Origin: Harmonia axyridis
Lineage: Eukaryota > Arthropoda > Insecta > Coleoptera > Coccinellidae
Reading direction: 5' to 3'
DNA length: 64,000 bases
Assembly (NCBI RefSeq): GCF_914767665.1
Contig: NC_059506.1
Coordinates: forward strand, 21,243,825 to 21,307,824
Below the pieces are notes generated by a model that ran no database searches, was not told the DNA's origin, and worked only from the letters and a program-made list of their open reading frames with translations. A program made the translations under genes and the position numbers. Below, in pieces: positions 34,249 through 45,762 of the stretch (position 1 is the first letter of the stretch; each line of letters begins with the position of its first letter).

Positions 34249-34374
34249 TAGTTGATAATCACGCCTTATAATCACAAATGAATTCTTAAGAATTTATAAT
34301 AACATATACATAATTACTTGAAAGTACTTATGATATTGAATTATAGTTGAACTGACATTTGGTCAATACCTTAC

Positions 34375-34482
34375 AGCGTATTCGACTGGCTGCACCAATG
34401 CGAAATAAATCGAATTTTTTCAGTGCTAAATGACATAATTAGTTCGAATTAATACACACTGTTGCAGCCAGTCGAATACGCT
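34375..34482. repeat. Perfect 20-bp inverted repeat forming a 108-bp hairpin
   Basis: The arm AGCGTATTCGACTGGCTGCA at 34375-34394 is repeated exactly in inverted form at 34463-34482, with 68 bases between. It looks like a very small MITE. Flanks are TAC on the left and ATA on the right, so no clear target duplication is seen. No other copy was noticed in the window. Confidence 0.85.
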
Positions 34483-34489
34483 ATAAGTA

Positions 34490-36425
34490 ACTGAAAAATT
34501 CACCATTTTTAATCAATATTAAGGCAAAGAATCAGAGGATCTATTATATTGCTCCCAGATTTTTTTATTTCGATTGTTAGTTCTATTCAAGAAAATACTT
34601 CTGGCATTCAAGTCTTTATCATAACAAACCGATTCATCATTTCACTTGAACTCATTTTTGTGGGAATGGTTAGACCGAGGGTTAGACCATCGGACATATT
34701 GGTTAAATTCTCACACGAGCACGTTCTACAATATCACCCTCAAACTCAGCAAGTTATGTGATTGTGGGAAGTGGATATTCAATTTTCAGTTACCAACTTC
34801 TATCTTCATGATTTGCAAGTTGTAGGTATGGATATGGATGATACTATAAAAGATTGTTATGTTTATAGAAAGGTCAAAAATCGAATATTTTTCTTAGTTT
34901 TTTGAAATATTTATTATTGAAGCATTATTAGCAATAGCCATGATTTAAATATTCAATCAGAAATATATTAATGTCAAAATCTGTGGATATTTTCTATATC
35001 TTTATTCTGAAGTGATAATACGATGGTAAAAAGTATCAAAATGTCATTTTATGATTTATATATATATATAATTAAAGGGGCGGTAGTAACTCTGGGTACA
35101 AATGTGAAACCATAAATTTCAAAATTTGAGAAACGAGAAAGTTTCAGTAGGTAAATAAAGATCATACCCACAAAAAATGCAAATTCAACTAACTTAGTAT
35201 GAATATGAAACATGAAACAAAACGAATCAATACCTTAATCCAAGAGCAGGAAAACGTATAGGCCAGAGATGCTTCGTCCCAAGAATATATATTCCAAAGG
35301 ACCTGAAAAATATCGGAAAACTCATTAAAAAGAGGAAAAAATGGAAAAATTGGGTAATTGATAAGCGCAGAAAATATTTCAATTCATCAATAAATCCCTA
35401 ATATAAATATGTTGACATAACTTGCAATAAAGAATGAGCTTGTGTTTGTGATATATTGTATGTAAAGAATTTGCACTCATCAGTGATCATTACTGTTGAT
35501 GATGTGCTCTAAAGTTTTTGTTAATTTTTATATTTTTCAATAAGATATGTTGATAGAAATTGATCTTGATTTGTGAAATTATTTCAATACCGGCTACTGT
35601 ATTATATTTTGTTTATTTAGAAGTCACGTACAGGCTCACGCCTCTGTGATTATATGTTTATACCCTGTAGCTCACAAAATGAAACATATTAATATTTATA
35701 GAGTTTATCACAGTCTTACACCTTCTAGGTAAAGGTACTTGAAATTAAGAGCGAATACCACCATGTGACTGCTCAGTTTAAAACGATATTAGAGTTATGT
35801 TTCTTCTCACGAACCACCGATTTTTATGAGGTTTTCACATTCCTAGGCTCATTCTAAAAAAAGTCGTACTAACGCATCGTTGAAATCAGATTTAAAAGTT
35901 ATTTCGAAAAATGTCATAAAATATGCAGGTCCTTATTGAAAAAAATGAGGTTGAGGCTGACCCAGAGAGTACGAAACGTTGGATACGAAATCTGATTACT
36001 GTCGAATAAAAAATTCCTGTAACATTTTTTGATAATATTTGAAATAAAGTGGGAAAAAAAGAAAAATCAAAATGACATAATTTACTTTTCTTATGATTTC
36101 TCAATAACCGGCCCTGATAATCTCGATTTGTTTGAACTGCTTGATAATGCTCCTTTGCATGCAACTTTTTCTCCATTTGACCGACCTTCTAACTCTTATG
36201 GTTTAAAAGTTACCAATACAATCCCATTGAAAAAGTGGCCACCCTGTATACTCTCCTGTAGTCTTCAGGGGTGAAAGAGCACTCAAAAACTCACGAATTT
36301 TTATTTGATTGCTTTCACATGTTCCAAACCGTAAACTGTGAAATTTCAGAGTAGATCATTCATGGACCTCATCCAAAGGATTATTAAAGGAAATAATAAA
36401 CCAAAATGAGTAACGTTTTGCTTCC
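34490..36425. other. AT-rich stretch with a possible RT tail, otherwise no gene
   Basis: Besides the possible RT tail at 35221-35400 there is a (TA)n run near 35054 and an isolated CCACCCTGTATAC near 36240, which resembles a right-hand CAGGGTG terminus. No partner was found. Confidence 0.3.
35221..35400 (+). pseudogene. Possible non-LTR RT C-terminal tail
   Basis: An ATG-less frame reads YLNPRAGKRIGQRCFVPRIY then IPKDLKNIGKLIKKRKKWKN and WVIDKRRKYFNSSINP before a stop. The YNxIPxxLKNI...FKKxLKKW layout is typical for the very end of Jockey/CR1-type RT proteins, and AATAAA follows about 35 bp later at 35429. No RT core precedes it, so this is a 5'-truncated tail at best. Confidence 0.3.
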
Positions 36426-36429
36426 CTAA

Positions 36430-36960
36430 CATCTAGCTCTATCCCAACCAGCATCCGTCAGGACCATCCCGTATCGGTAGAAAACAACTTCCGGCACCAA
36501 ACCGCGGAAGCTTAGCCGAGAGCCGATCCGAAAGTTCCGTTTTGAAATTCAAAAAAATTCCAAGTGCTTTTTATCGGACAAGAGAAGTGAATTTGCAATT
36601 TGTCTGCGAGGTTCCGTCGGATCTCCTCTTACATCATAGCCAGCTGTCCGTCCCCAGTGGATTTGTAAGTTGATTCCGGCAGTCCGACCTCCCCCACACG
36701 CCAAACTCAACCACCCCCCGACCCCCTCGGGCCCCTTTTACATGTGAGACAAGAATTACGTATCTAGCCCCGGCTGCGACGTTGCGTGAATTTTGATTAG
36801 TTCGCCGAAAGTGGCGGCACTATCGTATTCCGGCAAAAACTCCGGTAAGGGACGTGTCGTCGGATGAGGGATTCGAATTTGGCTAAGGCCGGAATTAAAT
36901 TTTTATACGTGGATGGCGGAGGAGAACGGGTGGTTGTACCTGAAGTGTGACACACGCTTT
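36430..36960. other. GC-rich island, candidate conserved non-coding sequence
   Basis: The longest GC-richer island in the window, with CCGCGGAAGCTTAGCCGAGA, CCCCCCGACCCCCTCGGGCC and GTGGCGGCACTATCG-type stretches. No long open frame, no repeat partner and no transposon protein is visible. It is the strongest candidate here for host regulatory or untranslated exon sequence. Confidence 0.35.
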
Positions 36961-37138
36961 ATGTTGATTAACATGATGATAAACAGCGGTGTTATGCTCG
37001 ACATCATCCGTACCTCTGCGAATGCACATTGTTGCGAATGGTCATTTGCGTATCAAGGGCGTTGATCGTAGGGGGTGATAATAATAATATGTAATAATTC
37101 AAGATGAACCGATCACTCTTGCAAACGGACAGGAAATA

Positions 37139-38070
37139 ACGGGTGTTTTTTTTCGAGGTATATAACTTTAAGTTGGCATTACTGTTCAAGATGGGACCAA
37201 TTTAACAGCTGTCAAATGATTTGTTATCAGTTTGGTTTGGCAATTCATTATGAATAAACTCAGGCCCGAACAACGCTTGCAAATAGTGCAATTTTATTTC
37301 GAAAATAATGGTTCTGTGCGGAATACGTATCGCGCACTACGTCCATTTCATTTTGTTTAGCGATGAAACGCACTTCTGGTTGAATGGCTACGTCAACAGA
37401 CAAAATTGCCGCATTTGGAGTGGAGCTAATCGTCAAGTGTATGTCGAAACACCGTTACATCCAGAAAAACTGACTGTTTGGTGCGCTTTATGGGCTGGTG
37501 GAATCATTGGTCCGTACTTCTTCAAAAAGGATGATGGCCAGAACGTTACAGTCAATAGTGATCGGTATAGATCCATGATTACTAACTTTTTCATTCCTGA
37601 ATTGAACAACCATGATGTCTAGGAGCTGTGGTTCCAACAAGACGGCGCAACATGTCGCACAGCTCGTGCCACAATCGCTTTTTTGAAAGACACGTTTGGT
37701 GACCGCCTAATTTCACGTTTTGGACCTGTGAATTGGCATCCAAGATCTTGTGATTTAACACCGCTGGACTATTTTTTGTGGGGTCATGAAATGAAATCAT
37801 TAGTCTATGCGGATAAGTCAAAAACCCTTGACCATTTGGAAGACAACATTCGCCGTGTTATACGGCCACAAATGTTGGAAAAAGTCATCGAAAATTGGAT
37901 GTCCAGATTGGACTACATCCGAGCCAGCCGTGGCGGTCATATGGCAGAAATCATATATAGAATGTAATGCCACAAGATTATCTAGCGGATAAATAAAATT
38001 TATGTCAATCGAATAATCCATCGTTGTTTTATTGCAATTTAAAGTTCTGTAGCTCTAAAAAATCACCCTT
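37139..38070 (+). mobile_element. DD41D mariner-type element, copy C (internal deletion)
   Basis: The left end reads ACGGGTGTTTTTTTTCGAGG after TA (37137-37138). The right end is the inverse of AAGGGTGATTTTTTAGAGC. A TA after the right end is not preserved (CA instead). The deletion junction, CTACGTCCATT followed by an ATTTTGTTTA-type sequence, is the same as in copy A. It immediately precedes the R2/R4-like fragment at 38075. Confidence 0.9.
37250..37967 (+). pseudogene. DD41D transposase with start codon, one in-frame stop, N-terminal domain deleted
   Basis: ATG at 37250 starts MNKLRPEQRLQIVQFYFENN, GSVRNTYRALRPF, then jumps by deletion to the catalytic block. A TAG interrupts the join (FV then stop), or a frame change gives FILFSDETHFWLNGYVNRQN. 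The second site is LWFQQDGATCRTARATI, preceded by a TAG in place of Gln (HDV-stop-EL). The third Asp is in SCDLTPLDYFLWGHEMKS, where HEM is a small insertion. The C-terminus ends EIIYRM at 37967. This copy retains the ATG that copies A and B lost. Confidence 0.9.
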
Positions 38071-38074
38071 CAGA

Positions 38075-39265
38075 AGCAATGAAGTCGGATCTTTATAAAT
38101 ACCTTGGAATGAAACAGAACCGACGAATCAACCGCCAAAGAATGGAGCAAGACTTAACGACTGAGTTCATTAGGAGAACCAAAAAAATCTTGAAAACAAA
38201 CCTCAACGGCAGGAACATGACGAGAGCCATCAACACATATGCATGTTCAATTCTAACATACTCTTTCGGTATAGTTCAATGGAGCAGAACAGACATCGAA
38301 AACATGCAACTTAAAATGAGAACGTTGATGACAAGAGCAAACAAGCAGCATTGAGAGGACTACACTGCCGAGAAATGAAGCAGGCTGGGGTCTGATTGTC
38401 AAGGAACTTGCTAAAGGGCAGTTAGAATGCCTACGGGAATACTTTAGATATTAAGCAAGTACATCAGAGGTCTGAAGTGTGAAGCAGACGAATCAATGCC
38501 TTTACAACTGCACACGGAGCAATTGTCATTCAATCACCAGACAATCCAAGAAAAATTGCAAACATGGAGAGAAAAGCCCCTACATGGACTACATTTCATC
38601 GAGGTGAACCAGGATCATGTCAACATTGAAGCGTCGAACTATAGGCTCACATCTGGTGCGATGTATCCAGAAACGGAAGGTTTTCTTTAAGCCATCCAAG
38701 ATCAAGAGATCTCAACTAGAAATTACTGCAAGCATATTATCATAAACGATCGAACTATTACTGATGTTCGAAGCCGATATGGGTGTCCAACGAATGAGAC
38801 AATCCAACATATCACGGGAGAATGTCAAATGTTTGCAGGAAATGAATATAAAAAGAGACACGAATTGTCAACCTAATTAAAACTAATTCATTCTGAAAAA
38901 TACCAAACTACAAGTACCGACCGGAGACCATCCTGGAAAAAGAACGCTATAAGCTGTACTGGGATCGTACAGTTTTGACTGCTAAAACAGTCCCTCGCAG
39001 CAGACCAGATATATTACTTTACTAGTCGAAAAATATTAAAAGACAGCATTACTCATCGACGTAGCAATACCAAATAACAACAACCTGTGTTGAAAGGAGG
39101 TCGAAAAAATTTAAAAATATAGAGAGCTCGAATTTGAAATAAAACGTCAGTGGGGAATGATATCGATGAAAACTATTCCAGTTATCATCTCAACAGCTGG
39201 AATAGTGCCCAAAAATCTCAATAGGAATATCAAACAACTAGTACCGTAAGTATACATATATGTAA
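38075..39265 (+). pseudogene. R2/R4-type non-LTR retrotransposon, C-terminal half with endonuclease
   Basis: In shifting frames: YKYLGMKQNRRINRQRMEQD, LTTEFIRRTKKILKTNLNGR, AINTYACSILTYSFGIVQWS (RT thumb), a zinc-binding block SRYGCPTNETIQHITGECQM with FAGNEYKKRH, then YKLYWDRTVLTAKTVPRSRP, DILLY, LLIDVAIPNNNN and IPVIISTAGIVPKNLNRNIK. The RPDI...IDVAIP pair fits the PD-(D/E)xK catalytic core of the restriction-like endonuclease used by R2/R4-type elements. The RT palm is missing, so the insertion is 5'-truncated at the junction with mariner copy C. A related fragment lies at 46510-47010. Confidence 0.75.
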
Positions 39266-39995
39266 TATAATGTGAAAAGCAGTTCTGGTAGGTACTGCAA
39301 GGATGGTGAGAAAATTTCTAGGAAACGGACGGACAGGTCCAAGGATCGCGTGTAAGAGGAACAGAAGATCGGCGAGAACCAGGGGGAACACAAGAACCGG
39401 ACACGACCGAGCTCTTCTGATATTTTAAATATCTGGTATTGAGTGAATGTTCCTCTTAGCGGGGAGTTAGAAGCCGACGGCTACGACCTACGCGTTTAGG
39501 CTGAAGTCTGGGAAATAACAATCGAAAAAAATATTTTGATGACAACGTTTACTGATATCTGTAATCTGAGAAAGATAGGTTTGATAACGAAGCTTGATCC
39601 AAAAATTACTCGAAATAATAGCAGTTTTTTTTATCACTGATTCGATTGTTCTTACTCTTATCCAGGGTGATATAAATTAGAGGTACGAAGAAAATGGGAG
39701 ACCTCTTGAATAATTTGAAGAATAAATTGTCCAATACATGGGCCAGCAAACACTTTGTTTTCAAGATACAGGGTGTTTCTCATTACCCCCAGTAAACCCC
39801 TCAATTTCTACGCCCTTATACGATGCAAAAATTATTCTACGCGTATACGATGCAAAAATTATTAGTGCGTTCGGCCGTACCAACCGATAACAGGGGTTTT
39901 TAGTCATGTGACCACATGTCTTATAGATTCATCAAGATTCATCTGAAATAAACGAACGGAACAGATCATCTGCTCTACTTTTTGTTTAATAGCTG
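39266..39995. other. 3' region of the non-LTR element and a lone CAGGGTG terminus
   Basis: Sequence to about 39500 may be 3' UTR of the preceding element. TACAGGGTGTTTCTCATTAC at 39771 is a typical left end of the CAGGGTG type without a partner. A 26-bp direct repeat (TATACGATGCAAAAATTATT) occurs twice at about 39817 and 39842. Confidence 0.35.
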
Positions 39996-39999
39996 GAAT

Positions 40000-41010
40000 T
40001 TATTTCCCCTTCTCCTCTACTATAATTTTCCAATTTTTATACTGTTATTTATTTGGAAGAGTTTTTTCCCTTCTGTATATCCCTTTTTTCTTCTATTTGG
40101 TTCTTTGAAAGAGGTTCTTTTCTTGTCTGTAGTTTTGTTTCAGTTTTCTGAGGAGAGTTTACTTTTTGGGTTGAATAACGGCTAGAGTTTCCCATGTAAT
40201 TGCATTGTCTTTTCCTCTGTTTTGCTAGTTGTTTGCTAAAATTTATTCTTTAAGCTAGACTTACTCCTAGATATTTTGCTGCCTACTTCCATTCTTTCGT
40301 TTGGTTTTCTATTTTGACGTTTCCCGCTTTCTTGACTGTTGTTCCTCCAAAGAAGATTGCAACTGTTTTCATCATATTCACTTTGAAATTCCATTTCTTG
40401 AAGTATTTCCTCAGTTCATCTAAGTCTGTCTGTAACTGCCTAGTTATTTATTTCCGTGTTCTACTGTATCAAGTAAATAGCGGTGTCATCTGCAAACTGA
40501 ACTATCTTTCATCTATTCATTTCTCGTATTACTGACATGTATAAGTCGAACAACAGTGGTCCTATCACCGATCCTTGGAGAACTCCGACTCCAATTTCTA
40601 TAATCGTCGGCCTAGTACTACTCTATTCAATCTAAATTTTCTATTTTACAGGTACGATTTGATTAACTCCATACGTTTGGTTAGAAATTTCATCAACTTC
40701 ATTTTGTGTATCAGACCTTCGTAACACATTTTATCATTTGCCTTTCCTATATAAACTATATATTGCACCAGTGTCTGTTATGAACTTCATTTACTTCTTA
40801 ATATTTCAAGTGAATCCAACCAGTTGGTAAATCGTTGAATACTCTTTTCGAAACCCAAACTGGTGATTTCTTTTTTTTTACGAAATCTGTTGATCTTCTG
40901 TAAATTAATTCCTTTATCATTTTACTTATTGCCGATAATAGTCTTATGGGTGGATAATTCGTTGGGTCTTTTTTGTCTTTTCCTTTCTTCCAAATTAACC
41001 ATCTTCTCTC
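40000..41010 (-). pseudogene. Non-LTR retrotransposon RT fragment (Jockey-like), minus strand
   Basis: Reading the minus strand from about 41000: LIWKKGKDKKDPTNYPPIRL, LSAISKMIKELIYRRSTDFV, GFEKEYSTIYQLVGFT, TDTGAIYSL, STRPTIIEIGVGVLQGSVIG, PLLFDLYMSVIRE, QFADDTAIYLIQ and, after frameshifts, AKYLGVSLA. These are RT domains 1 to 6. FADD is intact, unlike the sister copies at 16590 and 23490, but several stops and frameshifts make the copy non-functional. No tail or target duplication was identified. It is the most complete member of its family in this window. Confidence 0.75.
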
Positions 41011-41019
41011 GTGTGTTAT

Positions 41020-43295
41020 TACTATGGATGGAACTGCATACTATAAAACTGCAACCAAAACTGTAAAGTTTTAACAAATATGTTAACAATTATTTCAGTG
41101 GAATTTGAAATATGTCAGTATGCAACGTGCAGCATCAGCTCAGTTGTACCAACATCATTATTAGTTAGCTGCTTATTTTTGAGGGTAGCAGGACGCATTG
41201 TTTACCACAAATTTCAAACTGGCAAGCAATTCGTATTGATTCGCACCAGGGTTGTGAAATATTCGAACGACTCATGCGGGAAATGCATATCTAACGCTAC
41301 AGAATATAAGGTATGCAACAAATATCAACTCACCAATATTTACAATGTACGGGATCTGGATATACATTTATAGTTTATTAATCCTTACGAATTTAGAATT
41401 TTGGTTTGAATAATATCTGAAATTTAGGCTTTATATAGGAATATAATTGAATTTAATAGTATGGTATACATTCTGTCAAAAATATATGAAAGAATTTACT
41501 AAGAGATCGATAAATTATAAAAACCGATTAGAAAATTTCCGAACTTTATCTTATTATGTGCTCTACACTCACGCAGAATTTGAGTATGAATTGTAAAATA
41601 GTTTGTGTTTACTGCTTCTGTTTGTCTGTTCGTTTCATGTTTGTTGGATTAAGAATGTGTTTTGTGCTATGTACTAAAATGCAAGAAACTAAAGCTTGAA
41701 AATATTTCAATAATCGTATAGTTTGGAAGAGAGTTTTTGTAAAGTATAAAATAGTAAAGGCAAGAAGATATGTTCACCCACAAATGTTCATGAAACATAA
41801 AAGAGAAAAACATTGGACATACTGCAGATTTTTCACCAGAAATATGAAAACGATTAGTACATCATGTCCCTCCACACATTCTATTAAATTCATTTTAGAA
41901 TAATGTTTGTCATTGTATATTGAATATAATTATCATGGGACTTGTTGCACCCACTTAATTTGAAACTTTTTACTTTTGTATAGTATTACGTTGCATGAAA
42001 AATATTCAGAATTTAAAAGTGCTATATAAAAAGTAAAATAAAAGTTGCGAATTAATTTGGTTCAAGAGGGCCTATCATTACTTTACTTATATCGTTGAGC
42101 AACAAACGACATTATTTTTTACTTTGAAAATTGGACAAAAGACAAATTGAAAATAAGTGCGAAAGGCTCTTGGCCCAAGTTGGAGAACTGTTGTTCAAAA
42201 AAGGAAATTAGTTATCTTAATTGGAGTTCTCATTCTTTCTCATATGTTTTTCTGCTGATCACTCGAACTGTTTTCAATTTTTTGCTCAAATATGAATTTG
42301 AAATACGACAAGATTTCGACGGTTCAGAATCGAGAATTTGCTCTATTATTCAAATTACTTTTTTCCTAGAATAATTTGAATTCGGCATATTTGGGAATTT
42401 GAATTTCAGTGTTGTTAAATTTACATCGAGTTTATCGAAGGTAGTGGAAGCATTGCTATAACTTTTGAGATTAAATAAAATTGGGGTCTTTCATCTCGAA
42501 ACTTTCATTCTAAAAATGTATTTCAGACCATCAACAACTATGTATGTCGGTCTGTGCATCCGCACATCCTTATCTTTACATTAACAATTCTTATAAATTT
42601 AATTGAATTCAGTTTGAGACGTAGAAGGTCCCATATCAAATTCGGCTTTCCCACCATTTGGTGTGCGTTGTGCATGCGTACATTCCAACTTTTATATAGG
42701 TAAAAGTGTTGAAATACCGAAAATGACTAACTAGGGGGGCTGATTTTACAGGATTGAAGGACAAGAAAGCATAGTGCCACCCTTTTTGGGAAATAATTTT
42801 TTTTGGCAAAAGATTCTTATTGTTTAAATAAATATCTTTCCTATAAAAAAAATAAATAGAAAAATGTTGGTAGTAGTTCTTCACGTTGTGATTTCAAAGT
42901 CATCTCCCGGACCTAAAACAGATAACCCCATAACAATGTCGCGCAAGTGCCATCATGGAATTCTCCCCATTGTGTCATCTGTATCATAATTAACATTCCG
43001 ATAACAACATTGTCAGACTTCGTTATTTTGCTGGCATGACGAAAATCCCGAACGATTTTATTTGCGTTTGAATTATAATAAACATCCTACCTCTGACTGT
43101 CCGTACAATACGAGTTTGCATTATGGAAAATTATGTACAAACATTCGTTTTATATGAATGGTTTAGAAATTAATCATAGTGGGTATAATGAAATATTTGA
43201 TTTTCATTAAGTTGTTTTCTCTTATCGATGAAGGTATGTTCTGTAACGTGAAAAACATTTGAAACTTTTCAATGCTTGTATAGTAGCAATTTGGC
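41020..43295. other. AT-rich stretch, no firm gene
   Basis: A plus-strand frame at 41080-41373 (97 codons, Cys-containing, with GAGGGTAGCAGGACG-like GC-richer codons) has no recognised homology. The rest is AT-rich sequence without transposon ends. Confidence 0.3.
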
Positions 43296-43301
43296 AATAT
43301 A

Positions 43302-44207
43302 CAAGGTGTCCAAAAAGGGTATCGGGTATTTGTTTTGTCGCTGCATTTAAGAATGAGTGACGGAGGGGATTGTGAAGGGGATCGTGATGTCCGCATTTTT
43401 TTGGAGTTTCACTGACGATGGAGCAGTACCCAGGAACGCATCGCGTTTTTTGCGTTCGAGAGTATTATCGCAACGGTTATTCAATAGTAGCTTCTCAATG
43501 TTTATATCGTGAGGAATATCTTACACGCCATGCACCAAGTGATGACTCCATTAGAAAATGGATCCGAATGTTCGAAAATATAGGTGCGAAGATAAAAATT
43601 CAAGAATTTGAACGCCCTCGTTCTGTCCGCCTCGAAGAAACGGTCCTTATTTTCATGAAAATCGACGAGGCCAACCACACAATGTAAATAGTGACCATTA
43701 TTGCGATATGCTGCGAAACTTTTTGGGTCCAGAGTTACTGGAATTTCAAGGTTATAATTCAAAAACGTGGTTTCAACAAGATGGGGCCACTCGCCATACA
43801 ACAAATCAAGCAATGGTGCCTGTAAAAGAATTATTCCCATTGCGCGTAGGGGTAACATCAACTGGCCTCCCAGAAGCCCCGACCTTAGTCCACTTGACTA
43901 TTTTGCATGGGGGTACATTAAAAGTAAGGTGTATGAGAATAATCCAATGAATTTGACCCAATTAAAGCAAAACATAAGGTCAGAAATGGCAGCAATATCG
44001 AGAGCTATGTGATCGTGTGATCGCCAATTTTCGTTTCCGATTAGAAGAGTGTCAGCAGCGTAACGGTCACCATTTGGATAACATAATCTTTTCCAAATAA
44101 TTTTCCACTTCATGCTGTAATAATTAACAATAATTTTTTTTTAATTTTGTAACTAGTTTTTGTTTTATAGAAGTTACAAATACCCGATACCCTTTTTGGA
44201 CACCTTG
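43302..44207 (+). mobile_element. Tc1/mariner-type element with CAAGGTGTCC ends, internally deleted
   Basis: TA lies on both sides (43300-43301 and 44208-44209). The ends are CAAGGTGTCCAAAAAGGGTA and its inverse, and continue inverted for about 30 bp through ATCGGGTATTTG. At 906 bp it is shorter than an autonomous element. The N-terminal DNA-binding region and the C-terminal catalytic region are both present, but about 130 residues between them are deleted. Confidence 0.92.
43418..44100 (+). pseudogene. Tc1/mariner-superfamily transposase, internal deletion and frameshifts
   Basis: ATG at 43418 starts MEQYPGTHRVFCVREYYRNG. The helix-turn-helix half follows (DDSIRKWIRMFENIGA, FERPRSVRLEETV). 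The frame then jumps to NVNSDHYCDMLRNFLGPELL, with WFQQDGATRHT (second Asp) and, after a frameshift near 43850, NINWPPRSPDLSPLDYFAWG (third Asp) and YIKSKVYENNPMNLTQLKQN. The tail reads RFRLEECQQRNGHHLDNIIF. Spacing from QQD to PLD is about 40 residues, so this is a sister group of the DD41D copies. The first catalytic Asp lies in the deleted part. Confidence 0.85.
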
Positions 44208-44289
44208 TACTTATATTTCATTATTAATTCTTTTAATTTTATTCATTAAATAACCGGCACAAATCTTTTTTTTACAAAAAAATAAAATA

Positions 44290-44380
44290 AAAAAATTAAA
44301 AGAATGATGTTCATGATATTGAGAATGATGAGAATGATGTTCATGATATTGAGAATTATAGGCCCATCTCCATTCTAAGT
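44290..44380 (+). repeat. Short direct repeat at the 5' truncation of the RT insertion
   Basis: GAATGATGTTCATGATATTG occurs twice in tandem at about 44302 and 44332, then the RT frame begins. It may be a local duplication created at the 5' junction of the retrotransposon. Confidence 0.5.
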
Positions 44381-45762
44381 GTATTCTCTAAGGTCTTAGA
44401 GAGAATTGTATTTAATAGAATGATGAAATATCTTGATGTATTCAATATACTAGATAGCGCTCAGCATGGTTTCAGAGCAGGTCGGTCGACACAGACGGCA
44501 GCGATTCATTTTATTGAATTTGTTTACGGATGCCTCGACACTGGCTTATTTGTCGCTGGTATATTTTTTGACTTGTCTCGAGCTTTTGATAGTCTGCCTT
44601 TTGGATTTATTATTGATAAATGCTATAATCTAGGTTTCAGGGGAATATTTTTGGACTGGCTCCGCACTTATCTGCAGGGTAGATCTATGTGTGTGAGGGT
44701 TCAGGATCATTTGTCTAGTGAGCATGAGTTAGGTGTGGGAGTACCTCAAGGATCTGTTCTGGGGCCATTGCTTTTTTTAATATTTGTCAATGACCTACCG
44801 GTAAATTTAAGAGAAATGGTGGTTAACTTGTGTACCTGTCATGGTCTACTGTCATCGGTGGATTGAATCAAATTGGCTCTATTTGCTGATAACACCTCAG
44901 TGGCCATCTCGGCCCCCACATTTCGGGAGCTGCATGGATTGTGCGAGCTTTTACTGGGATGTTTTGTAACATGGTGTCGTACCAATAATTTGATGATCAA
45001 TGTTGACAAAACCGTTGTTATACATTTTCCGATCGGTGAAAGTGATCGTAGTTTGGTCATTCGTCATCTGGATGCTACCATCACTGCAAAAGGTTGCACT
45101 AAGTTTGTGGGCATCCACATTGACGAAAATTTGGGGTGGGGTTTGCACGTTGATATTCTGTGCAAAAAGCTTAATAGTTCTTTCTTTGCAATTTGTAGAG
45201 TCAGAGATTCAATACCTCTGGGGTCACTACTTAATGTTTACTACAGCCTTGTTTATACCCACTTGTCTTACAATATTCTTCTGTGGGGGAACTCTTCTGG
45301 AGCCAGTAGAGTTTTTATATTACAGAAGAGAATCTTGCGCATGATTTGTAGAGTGGGTCCACGCACTTCTTGCAAGACTTTATTCCTGGAAAATGGTATT
45401 CTTACATTGCCTTCAATTTTCGTTCTCAAATGTCTTACCTATACTAAGGAGAATGAAAATAAAATAAAAAACTATCTAGTTTTCATGGTTACCATACAAG
45501 GAATGAGGGAATATTATTTATCCCTAAGCATAAAACCAGTAAATTTGAAAAATCGCCATTGTATCAGTGTATCAAATTGTATAACCATTTGCCAAATTAT
45601 ATAAAATCTCTTAATGTAAATAGATTTAAGAAAGTTGTTAAAGCATTGATGTTGAAAAAATGTTATTATTGTGTAAATGATTATCTCTGTGACTCATTTG
45701 AAACTGTTCGATTATGTTTTTCACTGACTTGTCCTATGCACTCGTTTGTTTTACAGGATTAA
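44345..45762 (+). pseudogene. Non-LTR retrotransposon reverse transcriptase (CR1/Jockey group), best preserved
   Basis: The frame starts inside the RT with ENYRPISILSVFSKVLERIV, then AQHGFRAGRSTQTAA, FDLSRAFDSLPF (first catalytic Asp), GVGVPQGSVLGPLLFLIFVN, LFADNTSVAIS and, after the active site, KFVGIHIDENLGWGLHV, LLNVYYSLVYTHLSYNILLW and ILQKRILRMICRV. One TGA lies at 44864 and a frameshift near 45480 leads to the C-terminal YQCIKLYNHLPNYIKSLNVN. At the active site FADD is FADN, which removes an essential acidic residue. About 20 extra residues separate NDLP from LFADN. The 5' end is truncated. The 3' end carries AATAAA and a TTATTG repeat tail. Confidence 0.88.

Noticed and set aside
43502..43861. 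119-codon minus-strand frame
   Set aside because: It is antisense to the plus-strand transposase remnant between the CAAGGTGTCC ends.
44839..45148. Minus-strand frames of 65-73 codons
   Set aside because: Antisense to the plus-strand reverse transcriptase.
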